DNA from: Nocardioides sp. URHA0020
GTDB lineage: Bacteria; Actinomycetota; Actinomycetes; Propionibacteriales; Nocardioidaceae
Assembly (NCBI RefSeq): GCF_000620705.1
Contig: NZ_KK211168.1
Span: forward strand, 58,243 to 122,242
Length of the DNA stretch: 64,000 nucleotides
Direction: 5' to 3'
The position numbers and the translations under genes are program-made. The notes below the pieces were generated by a model. That model did not search any database. It saw only the letters and a list, made by a program, of their open reading frames with translations, and was not told where the DNA came from. Below are positions 16,807 through 25,544 of this stretch, in pieces; the first letter of the stretch is position 1, and each line of letters begins with the position of its first letter.

Positions 16807-18774
16807 GTGCCGATGCAGACAATGATCCGGAGCCACCCGTTGGGCGACGTTGGGGGCGGCGCCCTGGGTGCCCGTCCGTCCATCACGCCGACGCGCCGCC
16901 GCATCGACCGGCGCTTCTCGAGCCTGGGCTTCACCATCGCCACGACCCAGCCCTGGACCGAGGTGCTGCTGGCGACGGACCCGAGCCTCTTCGACCCCGC
17001 GCGCAGCGAGGCCCGCACGGTCGCCAACTTCTACGCCAGCCGGTCGCACGGCGGTCTGACGGCGACCGCCGCCGGTCGGGCCCGGTACGTCGCGCCGGCC
17101 GCGACCGTGCAGCTGCTCGCCGCGTCCGGGGCGTCGCTCTGGTATCTCGCGATCGCGTACGCCGACAGCACCGGCATCGGAGGCGTCACGTCCGCCGAGA
17201 GCGGGGCAAGCGGCGCCGTGGTCGTGGACGCGTCGCTCCGGCCGCGACCCGGGGCCGTCACGGTGCGCCGCTCGCTGTCGCTGGGGCGGATCCCGGGGCG
17301 CGCGCTCGGGGACGCGGTCGGCTCCGACGACCGCCGCGACGGCGAGGACGGCCTCGACGTCGCAGTCCCGGTCCTGGCGACGTCGGCAGGTCTCCACCAC
17401 CGCGGGCTGGGCGTCGATGACCGCCTGGACGGTGAGGACGGCGCCGACGTCCCGCTCGCCGCGACCCTGACCCCGCCGCCGGCGGCGGCATCTCCGGCGG
17501 CATCTCCGGCGGCACCGCCGGCGATGGCACCGGTAGTTCCCACGGCACCCGACCTCCCGACGTCAGCGCCCGAGCCGGCCGCAGCCCCGCCCGGCGTCCC
17601 GACCAACGGCAGCACCCCCGAGGCGGCGGCCGCGTCGCTGGCCGACGTGGCGTACGACGACGGCTGGGACTCGATGAGCGCCACCGGCGTCCCGGCCCTG
17701 AGCGCGGTCCCGGCGCTCAGCGACGAGTACCCCGACGTCGACTGGGGCGGGGTCGACCTCGCCGACCAGTACGGCACGCCCCCGGCGTACCAGTCCCTGG
17801 AGGAGGCGCCCGCCACGGTCCCGCCGGCGCCCGCCGCCCCCGCCGCTCCCGTGCCCGGGACGGCTCCGACCGCGCCGCTGCACGTCGTCGCACCGTCCCT
17901 GGTGCTGCCGGCCGAGGCGCAGCGTCGCGTCATCGAGCTGACGGCGGCCGACGGTGGCAGCGCCTACTCGGCCGTCAACGCCGACGGCGCCTTCCGCGGC
18001 CGGCACGGCCCGGGCCACAAGGCCTACCAGCGCTTCCACACCGGGCTGTCCTTCGGCATCGCCGAGTTCAACCAGGATGCCGGCACCCTGGGCCAGCTGC
18101 TGCGCCTGATGCAGGAGCGCGAGGGCGAGACGTTCGTCGCCGTCTTCGGCGACGCGGCCGGCGAGCTGGTCGCCACCACCACCGCGCCGGGACCGTCGAG
18201 CGAGCACGTCGAGGGTGGCCGCGGCCCGCGGGTGCAACCCGTGGCCGGCGCCGACCTGTGGGAGGAGCCGTGGCTCTCGCGGTTCCGGGCCGCGGGCGCT
18301 GTCCCGGACTTCCGGGCGGCCCAGAACCAGCTGGCCGCCGAGCTCTACCTGGCGCCGATGCTGCCCGTCGCCGCCGGCTTCGGCCTGACCACCGAGCGGG
18401 CGCTCTGCATGGTCCTCGACCGGTCGATCGCGCTGGGGGAGCAGGGCGCCAAGCGCTGGATCGCCGACACCGTCGGCCCGGTGAGGTCACCCGCGCAGCG
18501 GCAGTCGGCCCTGGCCGCCCTCGGCTTCGACTCGATCGAGGCCTTCCAGGCCTCCGTGCCGGGGCTGCTCACCGACGGCGAGTTCGGACCGGTCACGCAC
18601 GCGACGCTCACGGCGGCCCTGCGTGGCCTCGGCGCCGGATCGCCACTGCCGCTGCCGGACGTCAGGACCGCGATCGAGGAGATGGCGCGCCGCGGCCAGA
18701 GCGAGGACGGCGGGTCGAGGCTCGCGCGCATCGCGACGGCGCCGGAGCTCGGTGACGTAGCGATCGGAGGGTGA
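16807..18774 (+). CDS. Array gene 1: large protein with C-terminal lysozyme/chitosanase-like region and peptidoglycan-binding-like end
   Basis: 655 residues from GTG 16807, which has GAGGAGG 6 bases upstream. Residues 1-200 are an unrecognised domain, with FTIATTQPWTEVLLATDPSLFD. Residues about 200-360 are Pro/Ala-rich linker. From about 365 a globular part begins with AYSAVNADGAFRGRHGPG, then HTGLSFGIAEFNQDAGTLGQLL, resembling lysozyme/chitosanase-like hydrolases encoded in bacterial genomes. The end contains GLLTDGEFGPVTHATL, a peptidoglycan_binding_1-like signature. No signal peptide. The LSFGI segment has a counterpart, LNFGI, in the last gene of the array. Enzyme activity is inferred only. 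Confidence 0.75.
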   Translation: MPMQTMIRSHPLGDVGGGALGARPSITPTRRRIDRRFSSLGFTIATTQPWTEVLLATDPSLFDPARSEARTVANFYASRSHGGLTATAAGRARYVAPAATVQLLAASGASLWYLAIAYADSTGIGGVTSAESGASGAVVVDASLRPRPGAVTVRRSLSLGRIPGRALGDAVGSDDRRDGEDGLDVAVPVLATSAGLHHRGLGVDDRLDGEDGADVPLAATLTPPPAAASPAASPAAPPAMAPVVPTAPDLPTSAPEPAAAPPGVPTNGSTPEAAAASLADVAYDDGWDSMSATGVPALSAVPALSDEYPDVDWGGVDLADQYGTPPAYQSLEEAPATVPPAPAAPAAPVPGTAPTAPLHVVAPSLVLPAEAQRRVIELTAADGGSAYSAVNADGAFRGRHGPGHKAYQRFHTGLSFGIAEFNQDAGTLGQLLRLMQEREGETFVAVFGDAAGELVATTTAPGPSSEHVEGGRGPRVQPVAGADLWEEPWLSRFRAAGAVPDFRAAQNQLAAELYLAPMLPVAAGFGLTTERALCMVLDRSIALGEQGAKRWIADTVGPVRSPAQRQSALAALGFDSIEAFQASVPGLLTDGEFGPVTHATLTAALRGLGAGSPLPLPDVRTAIEEMARRGQSEDGGSRLARIATAPELGDVAIGG

Positions 18775-18777
18775 GCG

Positions 18778-20025
18778 ATGCCAGCCAGGCACGACGGAGT
18801 CCCACCGGCCGACGGCCCACTCACCCCGCGTGACGTCGCCGGAGCGGTGGAGCGCGCCGTCTACACGAGCCCGAGCTTCGGACAGCTCGACGACCGGACC
18901 CAGGCCGACATCGCCGACTCGCTGGCCGCCGTCACCCGCTACCTGCGGGCCGACCCGCACGCGGCGGCGCTCGGCGACCCGATGTCACGCCAACTGGCGC
19001 CGGACCTGTCGTCGCTGCGTCGTACCGAGGCGTCGCCACCACCCCCGAGCCCCGGGAGTCCCGCCCCCGCGCCCGCTCCGTCCGGGTCGGGGTCGAGCCC
19101 GGTCGGCCGGGTGGGGGAGGTCGCCCGCTCGACCCTGGACGCCATCGACTTCCCCAGCTTCGTCTCCGGGCTGATCCAGGGCACGTTCCAGGCGATCGTC
19201 GACAGCAGCATCCAGCAGATGCAGGCCTACGCCGAGATGCTCAAGCAGGTCGCCGGCACCGTCGACCAGTTCATGTCGGAGAACGTCAGCGACGGCCAGG
19301 CCCGCGACTACCTGGCCGACCGGTACGGCGACGTGCTCACCAAGGACACCTCGGGCGGCCAGCCGAAGCTCGGCGTCAACAAGGGCGCCACCGGCAGCGA
19401 GCTGCCGTCGTTCTTCAACGATCTCGGCTTCTCCGCGCCCGAGGACCTCAGCGACGACACCGTCGAGGACGTCGTCGTGCCCGCTGCCCGGCGCTCGATG
19501 GCCGAGCAGCGCCAGCAGACGCTGGCGACGATGGTGATGATGGGCATCAACCGGGTCGTGGTCAGCGACGGCCAGATCACCGCCAAGCTCGTCTTCCACG
19601 TGGACGCCTCGGAGACGACCGAGGTGCGGTTCGACCAGAGCAAGACCACGGTCGGGTCGATGGCCAAGACGGCCGGCACCAGCCCCTTCTCGGCGCAGGC
19701 GATCATGATCAACACCACCAACGTCAACGCGCAGAGCGACATCAACGTCCGCACCGACCTGACCGGTGAGGTCACCGTCCGGTTCCGCAGCGAGACCTTC
19801 CCGCTGGAGCGGTTCGCCGACTCCTACGCCATCCAGCTGATCAACTCCAACGCGAAGGTGCCGCCCCCGGCGGCACCGCCCGCCGCTGCGCCGGCCGCCG
19901 GAGCACCGGCCGTCGTGCCGGGCACCGTGGTGCCACCGGCCGCACCGCCCGCGCCCGCCGTCGGCCAGTCGTACGCCGGGCCGTCGTACCCCGAGCAGGG
20001 CGACCCATGGTCCCCCGAGCGCTGA
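18778..20025 (+). CDS. Array gene 2: paralogue A of an unknown four-member family
   Basis: 415 residues, starting 3 bases after the previous stop. Shared layout: an N-terminal helical motif (YTSPSFGQLDDRTQADIADSL) and a Pro-rich linker. The central block begins IDFPSFVSGLIQGTFQAIVD and continues with QMQAYAEMLKQVAGTVDQFM. A second block, VVPAARRSMAEQRQQTLATM, leads into MMGINRVVVSDGQITAKLVF. The tail is DLTGEVTVRFRSETFPLERF followed by Pro/Ala. Related to the proteins at 25541, 27560 and 28996. No signal peptide or catalytic motif. The repeated copies suggest a structural or scaffolding role, but that is inference. Confidence 0.85.
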   Translation: MPARHDGVPPADGPLTPRDVAGAVERAVYTSPSFGQLDDRTQADIADSLAAVTRYLRADPHAAALGDPMSRQLAPDLSSLRRTEASPPPPSPGSPAPAPAPSGSGSSPVGRVGEVARSTLDAIDFPSFVSGLIQGTFQAIVDSSIQQMQAYAEMLKQVAGTVDQFMSENVSDGQARDYLADRYGDVLTKDTSGGQPKLGVNKGATGSELPSFFNDLGFSAPEDLSDDTVEDVVVPAARRSMAEQRQQTLATMVMMGINRVVVSDGQITAKLVFHVDASETTEVRFDQSKTTVGSMAKTAGTSPFSAQAIMINTTNVNAQSDINVRTDLTGEVTVRFRSETFPLERFADSYAIQLINSNAKVPPPAAPPAAAPAAGAPAVVPGTVVPPAAPPAPAVGQSYAGPSYPEQGDPWSPER

Positions 20026-20028
20026 GCC

Positions 20029-20298
20029 ATGAGCCGCCCCGAGCTCAACGAGACGCTGACCGCGCTGGTCGGAGCGGTGCCGACGGACGGCGCCACGACG
20101 ATGGTCGAGGTCGACCTGGACGTGCCCATGGAGATCTCGCTCTCACACCGCGACGGCCACCTGGTGGTGCACGCGGCGCCGGGCAGCACCCGCTTCGTCA
20201 GCGGCTTCCTGCCCGTCGTCCACAACACGCGCCTCGTCATCGTGACCTCGGACGAGCCGTCGCCGGACCAGCCGTGGGCCGCGGGGTGGTCGCTGTGA
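20029..20298 (+). CDS. Array gene 3: small unknown protein
   Basis: 89 residues. It starts 3 bases after the previous stop, and its own stop overlaps the next start as GTGA (20295-20298). The sequence is mostly beta, for example MEISLSHRDGHLVVHAAPGS and TRLVIVT, with no cysteines and no membrane segment. No family recognised. Its tight placement before the next protein suggests a partner or chaperone-like role, which is only inference. Confidence 0.7.
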   Translation: MSRPELNETLTALVGAVPTDGATTMVEVDLDVPMEISLSHRDGHLVVHAAPGSTRFVSGFLPVVHNTRLVIVTSDEPSPDQPWAAGWSL

Positions 20299-21167
20299 CC
20301 GCGCCGGGTGCCGGCTTCCCGGTCGAGGACTTCCTCGAGGCGATCACCAACCAGCTGGACCGGACCCAGGACTCGTTGCGGCTGAAGTCGGTGAACCGGC
20401 CGCTGACCTACGCGATCCGCGACTTCTCGATGGAGCTGAAGGTCTTCGTCGAGCTCGGCACCGACGGCCGCGTGGTCTTCCGGCCGAGCGCGGCCGACGA
20501 CACCGGGGCCAGCGTGGTCAACATCGGCTTCACCACCGTCAACCGCACCATGATCGACGAGAACACCGTGTCGCTCTCCGCCGTCCGCAGCCCGACCCTG
20601 GACGAGCTCGGCCTGGATGACCAGGAGCGGCGCCAGCTGGAGAAGCTCGGCGTCCGCAACGCCGAGCAGCTCGACCAGCTGAAGCGCACCACGGGTGAGA
20701 ACACCGTGGCGCGCTACTCGGGGCTGCCGGTCGACCGGCTCCGCCAGGCGCTCTCGCACGGACGACCGCGGGTGCGCAGCGTGCAGGCCGTGCCGGTCGC
20801 GCCCGTGCCGGCCACGCCGGTCCCGGTGCCGCCCGTCGCGGTGCCGCCGGATACGGAGGCCCCGGTGGCACCGCCGGCATCCCCCGTCGCAGTCGCCGAC
20901 GGGCCCGAGATCGTGCGGGTGCCGCCCCGGACGCGACGGATCAGGCTGGCGGGCCCGCGTCTCGACGAGACGACCCAGCGGGCGCGGCTGGCCGGCCGGC
21001 CGCTCGGCGTACGCCCGGTGGAGGGCGGTGTGGAGCTCGACCTCGGAGCGGACGCGCAGCCCGGCGACCTCGAGCTGGACCTCGGCGAGCACGGCGTGGT
21101 GTCGATGTCGCTCGAGTTCGACCCCGACGACGACGTCGTCCCGAGCGACCCCTGGCGCACGCCATGA
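20295..21167 (+). CDS. Array gene 4: unknown protein with helix-hairpin-helix-like segment
   Basis: 290 residues from GTG 20295, coupled to the gene before by a GTGA overlap and to the protease after by ATGA. The N-terminal part (1-100: DFLEAITNQLDRTQDSLRLK, then YAIRDFSMELKVFVELG) looks like an alpha/beta domain. Residues about 100-150 (LDDQERRQLEKLGVRNAEQL, then YSGLPVDRLRQAL) resemble tandem helix-hairpin-helix units. A Pro/Val-rich linker leads to a beta-rich C-terminus with repeated LDLG. The helix-hairpin-helix part could bind DNA or mediate protein contacts. No known family. Confidence 0.8.
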   Translation: MTAPGAGFPVEDFLEAITNQLDRTQDSLRLKSVNRPLTYAIRDFSMELKVFVELGTDGRVVFRPSAADDTGASVVNIGFTTVNRTMIDENTVSLSAVRSPTLDELGLDDQERRQLEKLGVRNAEQLDQLKRTTGENTVARYSGLPVDRLRQALSHGRPRVRSVQAVPVAPVPATPVPVPPVAVPPDTEAPVAPPASPVAVADGPEIVRVPPRTRRIRLAGPRLDETTQRARLAGRPLGVRPVEGGVELDLGADAQPGDLELDLGEHGVVSMSLEFDPDDDVVPSDPWRTP

Positions 21168-22546
21168 CTGCCCGGCCGGCGTACCTGCGCGTCACCCTCG
21201 CCGCCGGCGAGGCGCGCACGCACGCGCCCTGCCACCTGGACTGCCTGCTCGGGGCCGCGCGCCCGGCCACCCACCTCGACGGTCGCGGACCGCTGGACGC
21301 CGCGCTCGGGGGAGCCGGCAGGTTCCAGGCGCGCTCGGTCTTCCACGCCCGCCGGTCGCTGGGCCGGACCGGGCAGCAGGTCGCGGGGTTCGCCGACGAC
21401 GAGGAGCAGCTCGGCCTGTCGCGGACCTACCTGGTCGAGCTCGGCGACGCCGGGGACGTCGCTCGTGCCCTGGACCGGCTGCGGTGCCTCGGGGTCGTGG
21501 AGAGCGCCGGGGCCGAGCTGCTGGCCCGCACCTACCGGGCGCCGGTGGCCGCGAGGCCCACCCCGCCCACGCGGCGGGAGGCCGAGGTGCCCTTCGCGAT
21601 GGTCGGGGCCGCGGCCGCGCACCGGATCGAGCCCGGCAGCGACCGGGTCCGGGTGGGCGTGGTCGACACCGGCGTGGCCCTCGACCACCCCGAGCTGGCC
21701 GGCCGGCTCGGGGCGGGCTACGACTTCGTCGACCTCGGGATGGGCCGGATCGGTGACGGGCCCGAGCTCCTCGGCGACGCGTCCGGGAGGGACGACGTTC
21801 CCGAGGACGAGGTCGGTCACGGCACCCACGTCGCGGGAGTCATCGGGGCAGCCGGGCACCGGGTGCCGCAGGGTCTGGGCGGCCTGTGCGTCGCGGTCCC
21901 GCTGCGGGTCCTCGCCGGCGCGCGCAGCGGCCCCCAGGGCAAGCCGTTCGGCATCGGCAGCCTCTCCGACATCGACGCCGGCATGAAGGTCGCCGTCGAC
22001 CGCGGCACCCGGGTCGTCAACCTCAGCCTCGGGACGTCGGCCACCGAGCTCGACGCCTCCGCACCCCCACCCCACCAGGAGGTCGCGGCGTACGCCGAGA
22101 GCCGCGACGTCGTCCTGGTCGCGGCCAGTGGCAACGACGGGACCACGGTGCCGTTCTACCCGGCCGCCCTGCCGACCGTGCTCGCCGTCGGCTCGGTCGA
22201 CCCGCACGGCGAGGTCTCGCAGTTCACCAGCACCGGTCCGCACGTGGTGCTGCACGCGCCCGGCGAGGACATCGTCGGGCTCTCCCTCCACGGCTACCGG
22301 CGCTCCACCGGGACCTCGCACGCCGCGCCGTTCGCCAGCGGCACCGCGGCCCTGGTCGCGGCCCGCGGCGACCGCCAGGGACGCACGCTCTCGGCCGCCG
22401 ACATCCGCCGGGTCCTGATCGGGTCCGCGCGAGCCCGGGCGCCCGGGGGTCCGCCCGTGCTCGACGCCGAGGCAGCGCTCAGCCTCGCCGACCGCCTCCC
22501 CACCCCAGCCACCCACGACCGAAGGAGCCAGCCATGGCAGCACTGA
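21164..22546 (+). CDS. Array gene 5: subtilisin-like serine protease (S8), no signal peptide
   Basis: 460 residues. The catalytic triad is complete: D168 (VVDTGV), H219 (GHGTHVAGV) and S385 (GTSHAAPFASGTAAL), with the oxyanion asparagine in VAASGNDGT. Residues 1-140 form an N-terminal region that could act as a prodomain but is not preceded by a signal peptide, so the enzyme should act inside the cell or be exported by an unusual route. Coupled upstream by ATGA (21164-21167) and overlapping the next gene by 13 bases. In this array it may process the neighbouring proteins. Confidence 0.93.
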   Translation: MTARPAYLRVTLAAGEARTHAPCHLDCLLGAARPATHLDGRGPLDAALGGAGRFQARSVFHARRSLGRTGQQVAGFADDEEQLGLSRTYLVELGDAGDVARALDRLRCLGVVESAGAELLARTYRAPVAARPTPPTRREAEVPFAMVGAAAAHRIEPGSDRVRVGVVDTGVALDHPELAGRLGAGYDFVDLGMGRIGDGPELLGDASGRDDVPEDEVGHGTHVAGVIGAAGHRVPQGLGGLCVAVPLRVLAGARSGPQGKPFGIGSLSDIDAGMKVAVDRGTRVVNLSLGTSATELDASAPPPHQEVAAYAESRDVVLVAASGNDGTTVPFYPAALPTVLAVGSVDPHGEVSQFTSTGPHVVLHAPGEDIVGLSLHGYRRSTGTSHAAPFASGTAALVAARGDRQGRTLSAADIRRVLIGSARARAPGGPPVLDAEAALSLADRLPTPATHDRRSQPWQH

Positions 22547-24471
22547 CCGCGGCGGCGTGCAAGCAGCTCGCCCGCCACCTGCTCGACCTCTGCTTCGACG
22601 AGCTCTCCCGGTCGGAGCGCCCGACGCTGCGCGAGGTCACCGCGTTCACGACGACGCAGCTGACGCACCCGATCAGCGAGACCGAGCTCGCGATGCTCGA
22701 CAAGCTCGCCGACGAGCCCGACACGACGTCGATCGGCGGGAGCCGTCGTACGGCGCTCCTGCGGGCCTTCGCGATGCCGACCGTCCGGCGCAGCTGGGAG
22801 CACCTGCCCGAGGACGAACGACGGCCCGAACCACTCACCCCACCTACCGCGGTCACGACGGCCGCGATCCGGATCGCGATCGATCCCAAGAACGCCGACC
22901 CGGAAGACACCGAGACCCTGCGCAGGTGGGGCCACACGAAAGGAAGCACCGCCGTGGCACACATGGATGACTACGTCGCCGAGAGGCGAGGCCTGCCCAC
23001 GCCGTTCGACACCACCACCTTCGTCAGCGAGGTCACCAAGCGGCTCCAGGGCTTCGGCGGCGAGGTGTCCGGCCCGTTCATCGCCGTCGTCACCGGCCGC
23101 CTGCTGCTCGACGGCAACACCGAGCCGGTCCGCAGCGACTTCCGGTGGGCGGTCAAGCGGGCGTACGACGCCGGTGTCACCGAGAGCCCGAACACGCCGG
23201 GCGTCACCAACAAGGAGCACTACGCCAACATCGTCGGCGACTTCAAGGCGCTCCGCCGCGACCAGAGGATCAAGTACCAGGAGCTCGCGGCCGTCGCCGA
23301 CCACGTGATCGCCTCGTCCGACGAGGACTGGGACATCACCGACCGGGACAGCCGGCGCTCGCAGGTCGAGGTCGGCATGATCCGCTACGCCGACGGCACG
23401 GTCGACACCGGCTTCGCCTCGCTGGACCTCCCGGCGATCGTGAGCGAGGACGCCTCCAACCAGGAGATCGAGCCGCCCAACGTCGAGTGCGTGGCGATGA
23501 TCGGCGCGGCGTACGAGATCGAGCAGACCGGGGCCTTCGACGTCGTCGACAAGATGGTCGAGCTCTTCACCCAGGGGATGCTGCCGGTGCGCGACGACAG
23601 CGGGGGTCGGGCCCTCAACCGCTACTTCTGGCAGACCGAGACCCGTCTGGACGCGGCGGCCCGAGCCGGCCTCTACGCCCGGGCCCTCGGCCGGGGCGAC
23701 ACGGGCAACACCGACGCGCAGCCCAACACGCAGTTCGAGCAGCTGATGATGCGCTTCGTCTCGGCGCTCGTGCGCTACGACAGCACCCTGCAGGTCTCCA
23801 ACGTCGTCACCACCGACGGCCGGGACCGGCTGGGCTCCAGCGAGCAGGTGCGCAAGGCGGCACAGGACTTCGCCGCCAACGCGAGCCTCGTCGGCTGGGG
23901 CTTCACGGTCTTCGCCGCCCGCAAGCTCAGCCAGCACATCGACTGCGTCTTCGACGTCCTGGGGCAGGAGACCCTGCAGCGGGCGTACGGCGTGACCGGG
24001 CCCTGGCAGCTCGTCGAGCGGGTGTCGGCCGTCGAGCTCGGCTCGACCCCGTCGATCGTCCAGCACCGCACGCGGGCGCAGGCGATCAAGGACATCCTCG
24101 ACCTGCTCGCGGTCTACTCGACCGAGCTGTGCCGCTCCGGTGGGGTCCGGCGCTTCCTGCCCAACATCGACGACCTGCGCGGCTCGGGGTCCGAGGGGGG
24201 CGCGAGCTCCACGGTGTCGGTGGTGGACTACGAGAAGCTGGTCAGCGCGGCCAACAACCTGCTGGCCGTCGGGGGTGTGACCGACGACGAGATCGCCCGG
24301 TTCTCCGCCCCGGTGGCGTCCAGCGCCCGCGGCTCGATCCCGACGGTCGGTGGCGACGTCGGCGGCAGCAACGGCACGGCCAACCTCGACCAGATCCGAC
24401 AGCTCGCTCAGCAGGGTCAGTTCGCCCAGCTGCAGCAGCTGCTCGGCGCTGGGACCGGGTCGTTCGGGTGA
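22534..24471 (+). CDS. Array gene 6: large unknown protein
   Basis: 645 residues from ATG 22534, with GGAG upstream, inside the last codons of the protease. Largely helical at the start (CKQLARHLLDLCFDELSRSE, then RTALLRAFAMPTVRRSWEHL). A middle segment has WAVKRAYDAGVTES, RRSQVEVGMIRYADGTVDTG and ECVAMIGAAYEIEQTGAFDV. The C-terminal part includes VVDYEKLVSAANNLL and ends in a short Gln-rich stretch (IRQLAQQGQFAQLQQLL). No signal peptide, membrane helix or nucleotide-binding motif is visible. I do not recognise the family. Confidence 0.8.
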   Translation: MAALTAAACKQLARHLLDLCFDELSRSERPTLREVTAFTTTQLTHPISETELAMLDKLADEPDTTSIGGSRRTALLRAFAMPTVRRSWEHLPEDERRPEPLTPPTAVTTAAIRIAIDPKNADPEDTETLRRWGHTKGSTAVAHMDDYVAERRGLPTPFDTTTFVSEVTKRLQGFGGEVSGPFIAVVTGRLLLDGNTEPVRSDFRWAVKRAYDAGVTESPNTPGVTNKEHYANIVGDFKALRRDQRIKYQELAAVADHVIASSDEDWDITDRDSRRSQVEVGMIRYADGTVDTGFASLDLPAIVSEDASNQEIEPPNVECVAMIGAAYEIEQTGAFDVVDKMVELFTQGMLPVRDDSGGRALNRYFWQTETRLDAAARAGLYARALGRGDTGNTDAQPNTQFEQLMMRFVSALVRYDSTLQVSNVVTTDGRDRLGSSEQVRKAAQDFAANASLVGWGFTVFAARKLSQHIDCVFDVLGQETLQRAYGVTGPWQLVERVSAVELGSTPSIVQHRTRAQAIKDILDLLAVYSTELCRSGGVRRFLPNIDDLRGSGSEGGASSTVSVVDYEKLVSAANNLLAVGGVTDDEIARFSAPVASSARGSIPTVGGDVGGSNGTANLDQIRQLAQQGQFAQLQQLLGAGTGSFG

Positions 24472-24476
24472 GTGCG

Positions 24477-25544
24477 ATGTATCCCTACTCCTCCGACAAG
24501 GCCGCTCACCAGGCCCGCAGGCTGCTGCGGACGGCGTCGCGCGTGCTCGGCACCGTCGACCCGTCAGGTCCCGTCACCGGGCTGCTCGACGGCGCGCTGC
24601 CGATGCCGCCCGGCGACCCGACGTACCGGAGCCGGCACGCCTTCGAGCCGCGCTTCTCCGAGACCGCGAGCGGCTCGCTCGCGTTCTCCTGCCAGGTGCC
24701 GGAGAACGGGCCGGGCGGGTCGGGCGGCGTCTCCGCCGCCAGCCAGGAGGTGCGGCACCTGCTGGGGTCCAACTTCGGCAGGCAGGCCCTGCTGTGGTTC
24801 GACCGCAACAGCGACCGTGCGCAGTCCGTCGCCGCCGGCGACGACTCGGCGACCGTCGTGAGCGCCTTCGACCGCGACGGCTTCCGCGAGGCCCAGGTGA
24901 CCTACCTGTGGGGACCGTGGTTCACCGACGGCCTGCCGGAGATGGCCCGGCGGGTGGGGGAGACGGTGATGACGACCGTCCCGGGCGCGCAGCCGGCCTT
25001 CACGACGATCCGGGCGGCCCGGCAGAGCGGGAGCCAGTCGATGACCTTCCGGCTCGGCGCGGAGCTGCCACTGGCCGCGCTGGCGCCGATGATGGACCAG
25101 CTCGGCCTGGGTCCGCAGCACCAGTCGCTGATGACGGCGGTGGCCTTCGCCCTGGGCGCGCGCTACACCCTGCCGGCCCAGAGCTCGCTGCTGACCTTCC
25201 GGCCGATGCGCCACGGCATCGAGATGCGGCTCGACGTGGACCTCGAGCAGGTGCCGGACCTGCCCGCCAACATCGCCGACCTGCTCGCCCTGGAGCTCAG
25301 CGAGCGTCCGCGCTCGTTGCGCGCGCTCGAGCAGTGGGTGGCGGCCTTCAGCCCGGAGGGCGACGAGAGCCCCGGCAGCCTGTCCGTGCTGTCGGTGACG
25401 GTGCGCCCCGACATGCCCGCCCGGCTGTCGCTGCACATCCGGCCCCGGGTGGTCAGCAACCCGACCGCCGTACCGGCGCCCGAGCCGGTCCTGGTGGGCA
25501 GCGGTGCGCCGCACGGCGTCGCCAGCACGGCGGGCTGGCGATGA
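24477..25544 (+). CDS. Array gene 7: unknown protein
   Basis: 355 residues from ATG 24477; a GTG at 24468 that overlaps the previous stop would add three residues. Features seen include FDRDGFREAQVTYLWGPWF, MTFRLGAELPLAALAPMM and a beta-rich C-terminus (LSVTVRPDMPARLSLHIRP). The last pattern reminds me faintly of ABBA-type barrel proteins, but there are no diagnostic residues and I make no functional call. Its stop overlaps the next start as ATGA (25541-25544), so it is coupled to paralogue B. Confidence 0.75.
   Translation: MYPYSSDKAAHQARRLLRTASRVLGTVDPSGPVTGLLDGALPMPPGDPTYRSRHAFEPRFSETASGSLAFSCQVPENGPGGSGGVSAASQEVRHLLGSNFGRQALLWFDRNSDRAQSVAAGDDSATVVSAFDRDGFREAQVTYLWGPWFTDGLPEMARRVGETVMTTVPGAQPAFTTIRAARQSGSQSMTFRLGAELPLAALAPMMDQLGLGPQHQSLMTAVAFALGARYTLPAQSSLLTFRPMRHGIEMRLDVDLEQVPDLPANIADLLALELSERPRSLRALEQWVAAFSPEGDESPGSLSVLSVTVRPDMPARLSLHIRPRVVSNPTAVPAPEPVLVGSGAPHGVASTAGWR

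Noticed and set aside
24468..24476. GTG starts overlapping the previous stop for array genes 7, 10 and 11
   Set aside because: ATG codons 3-9 bases further on fit the regular stop-to-start spacing of the array; the difference is only one to three residues.
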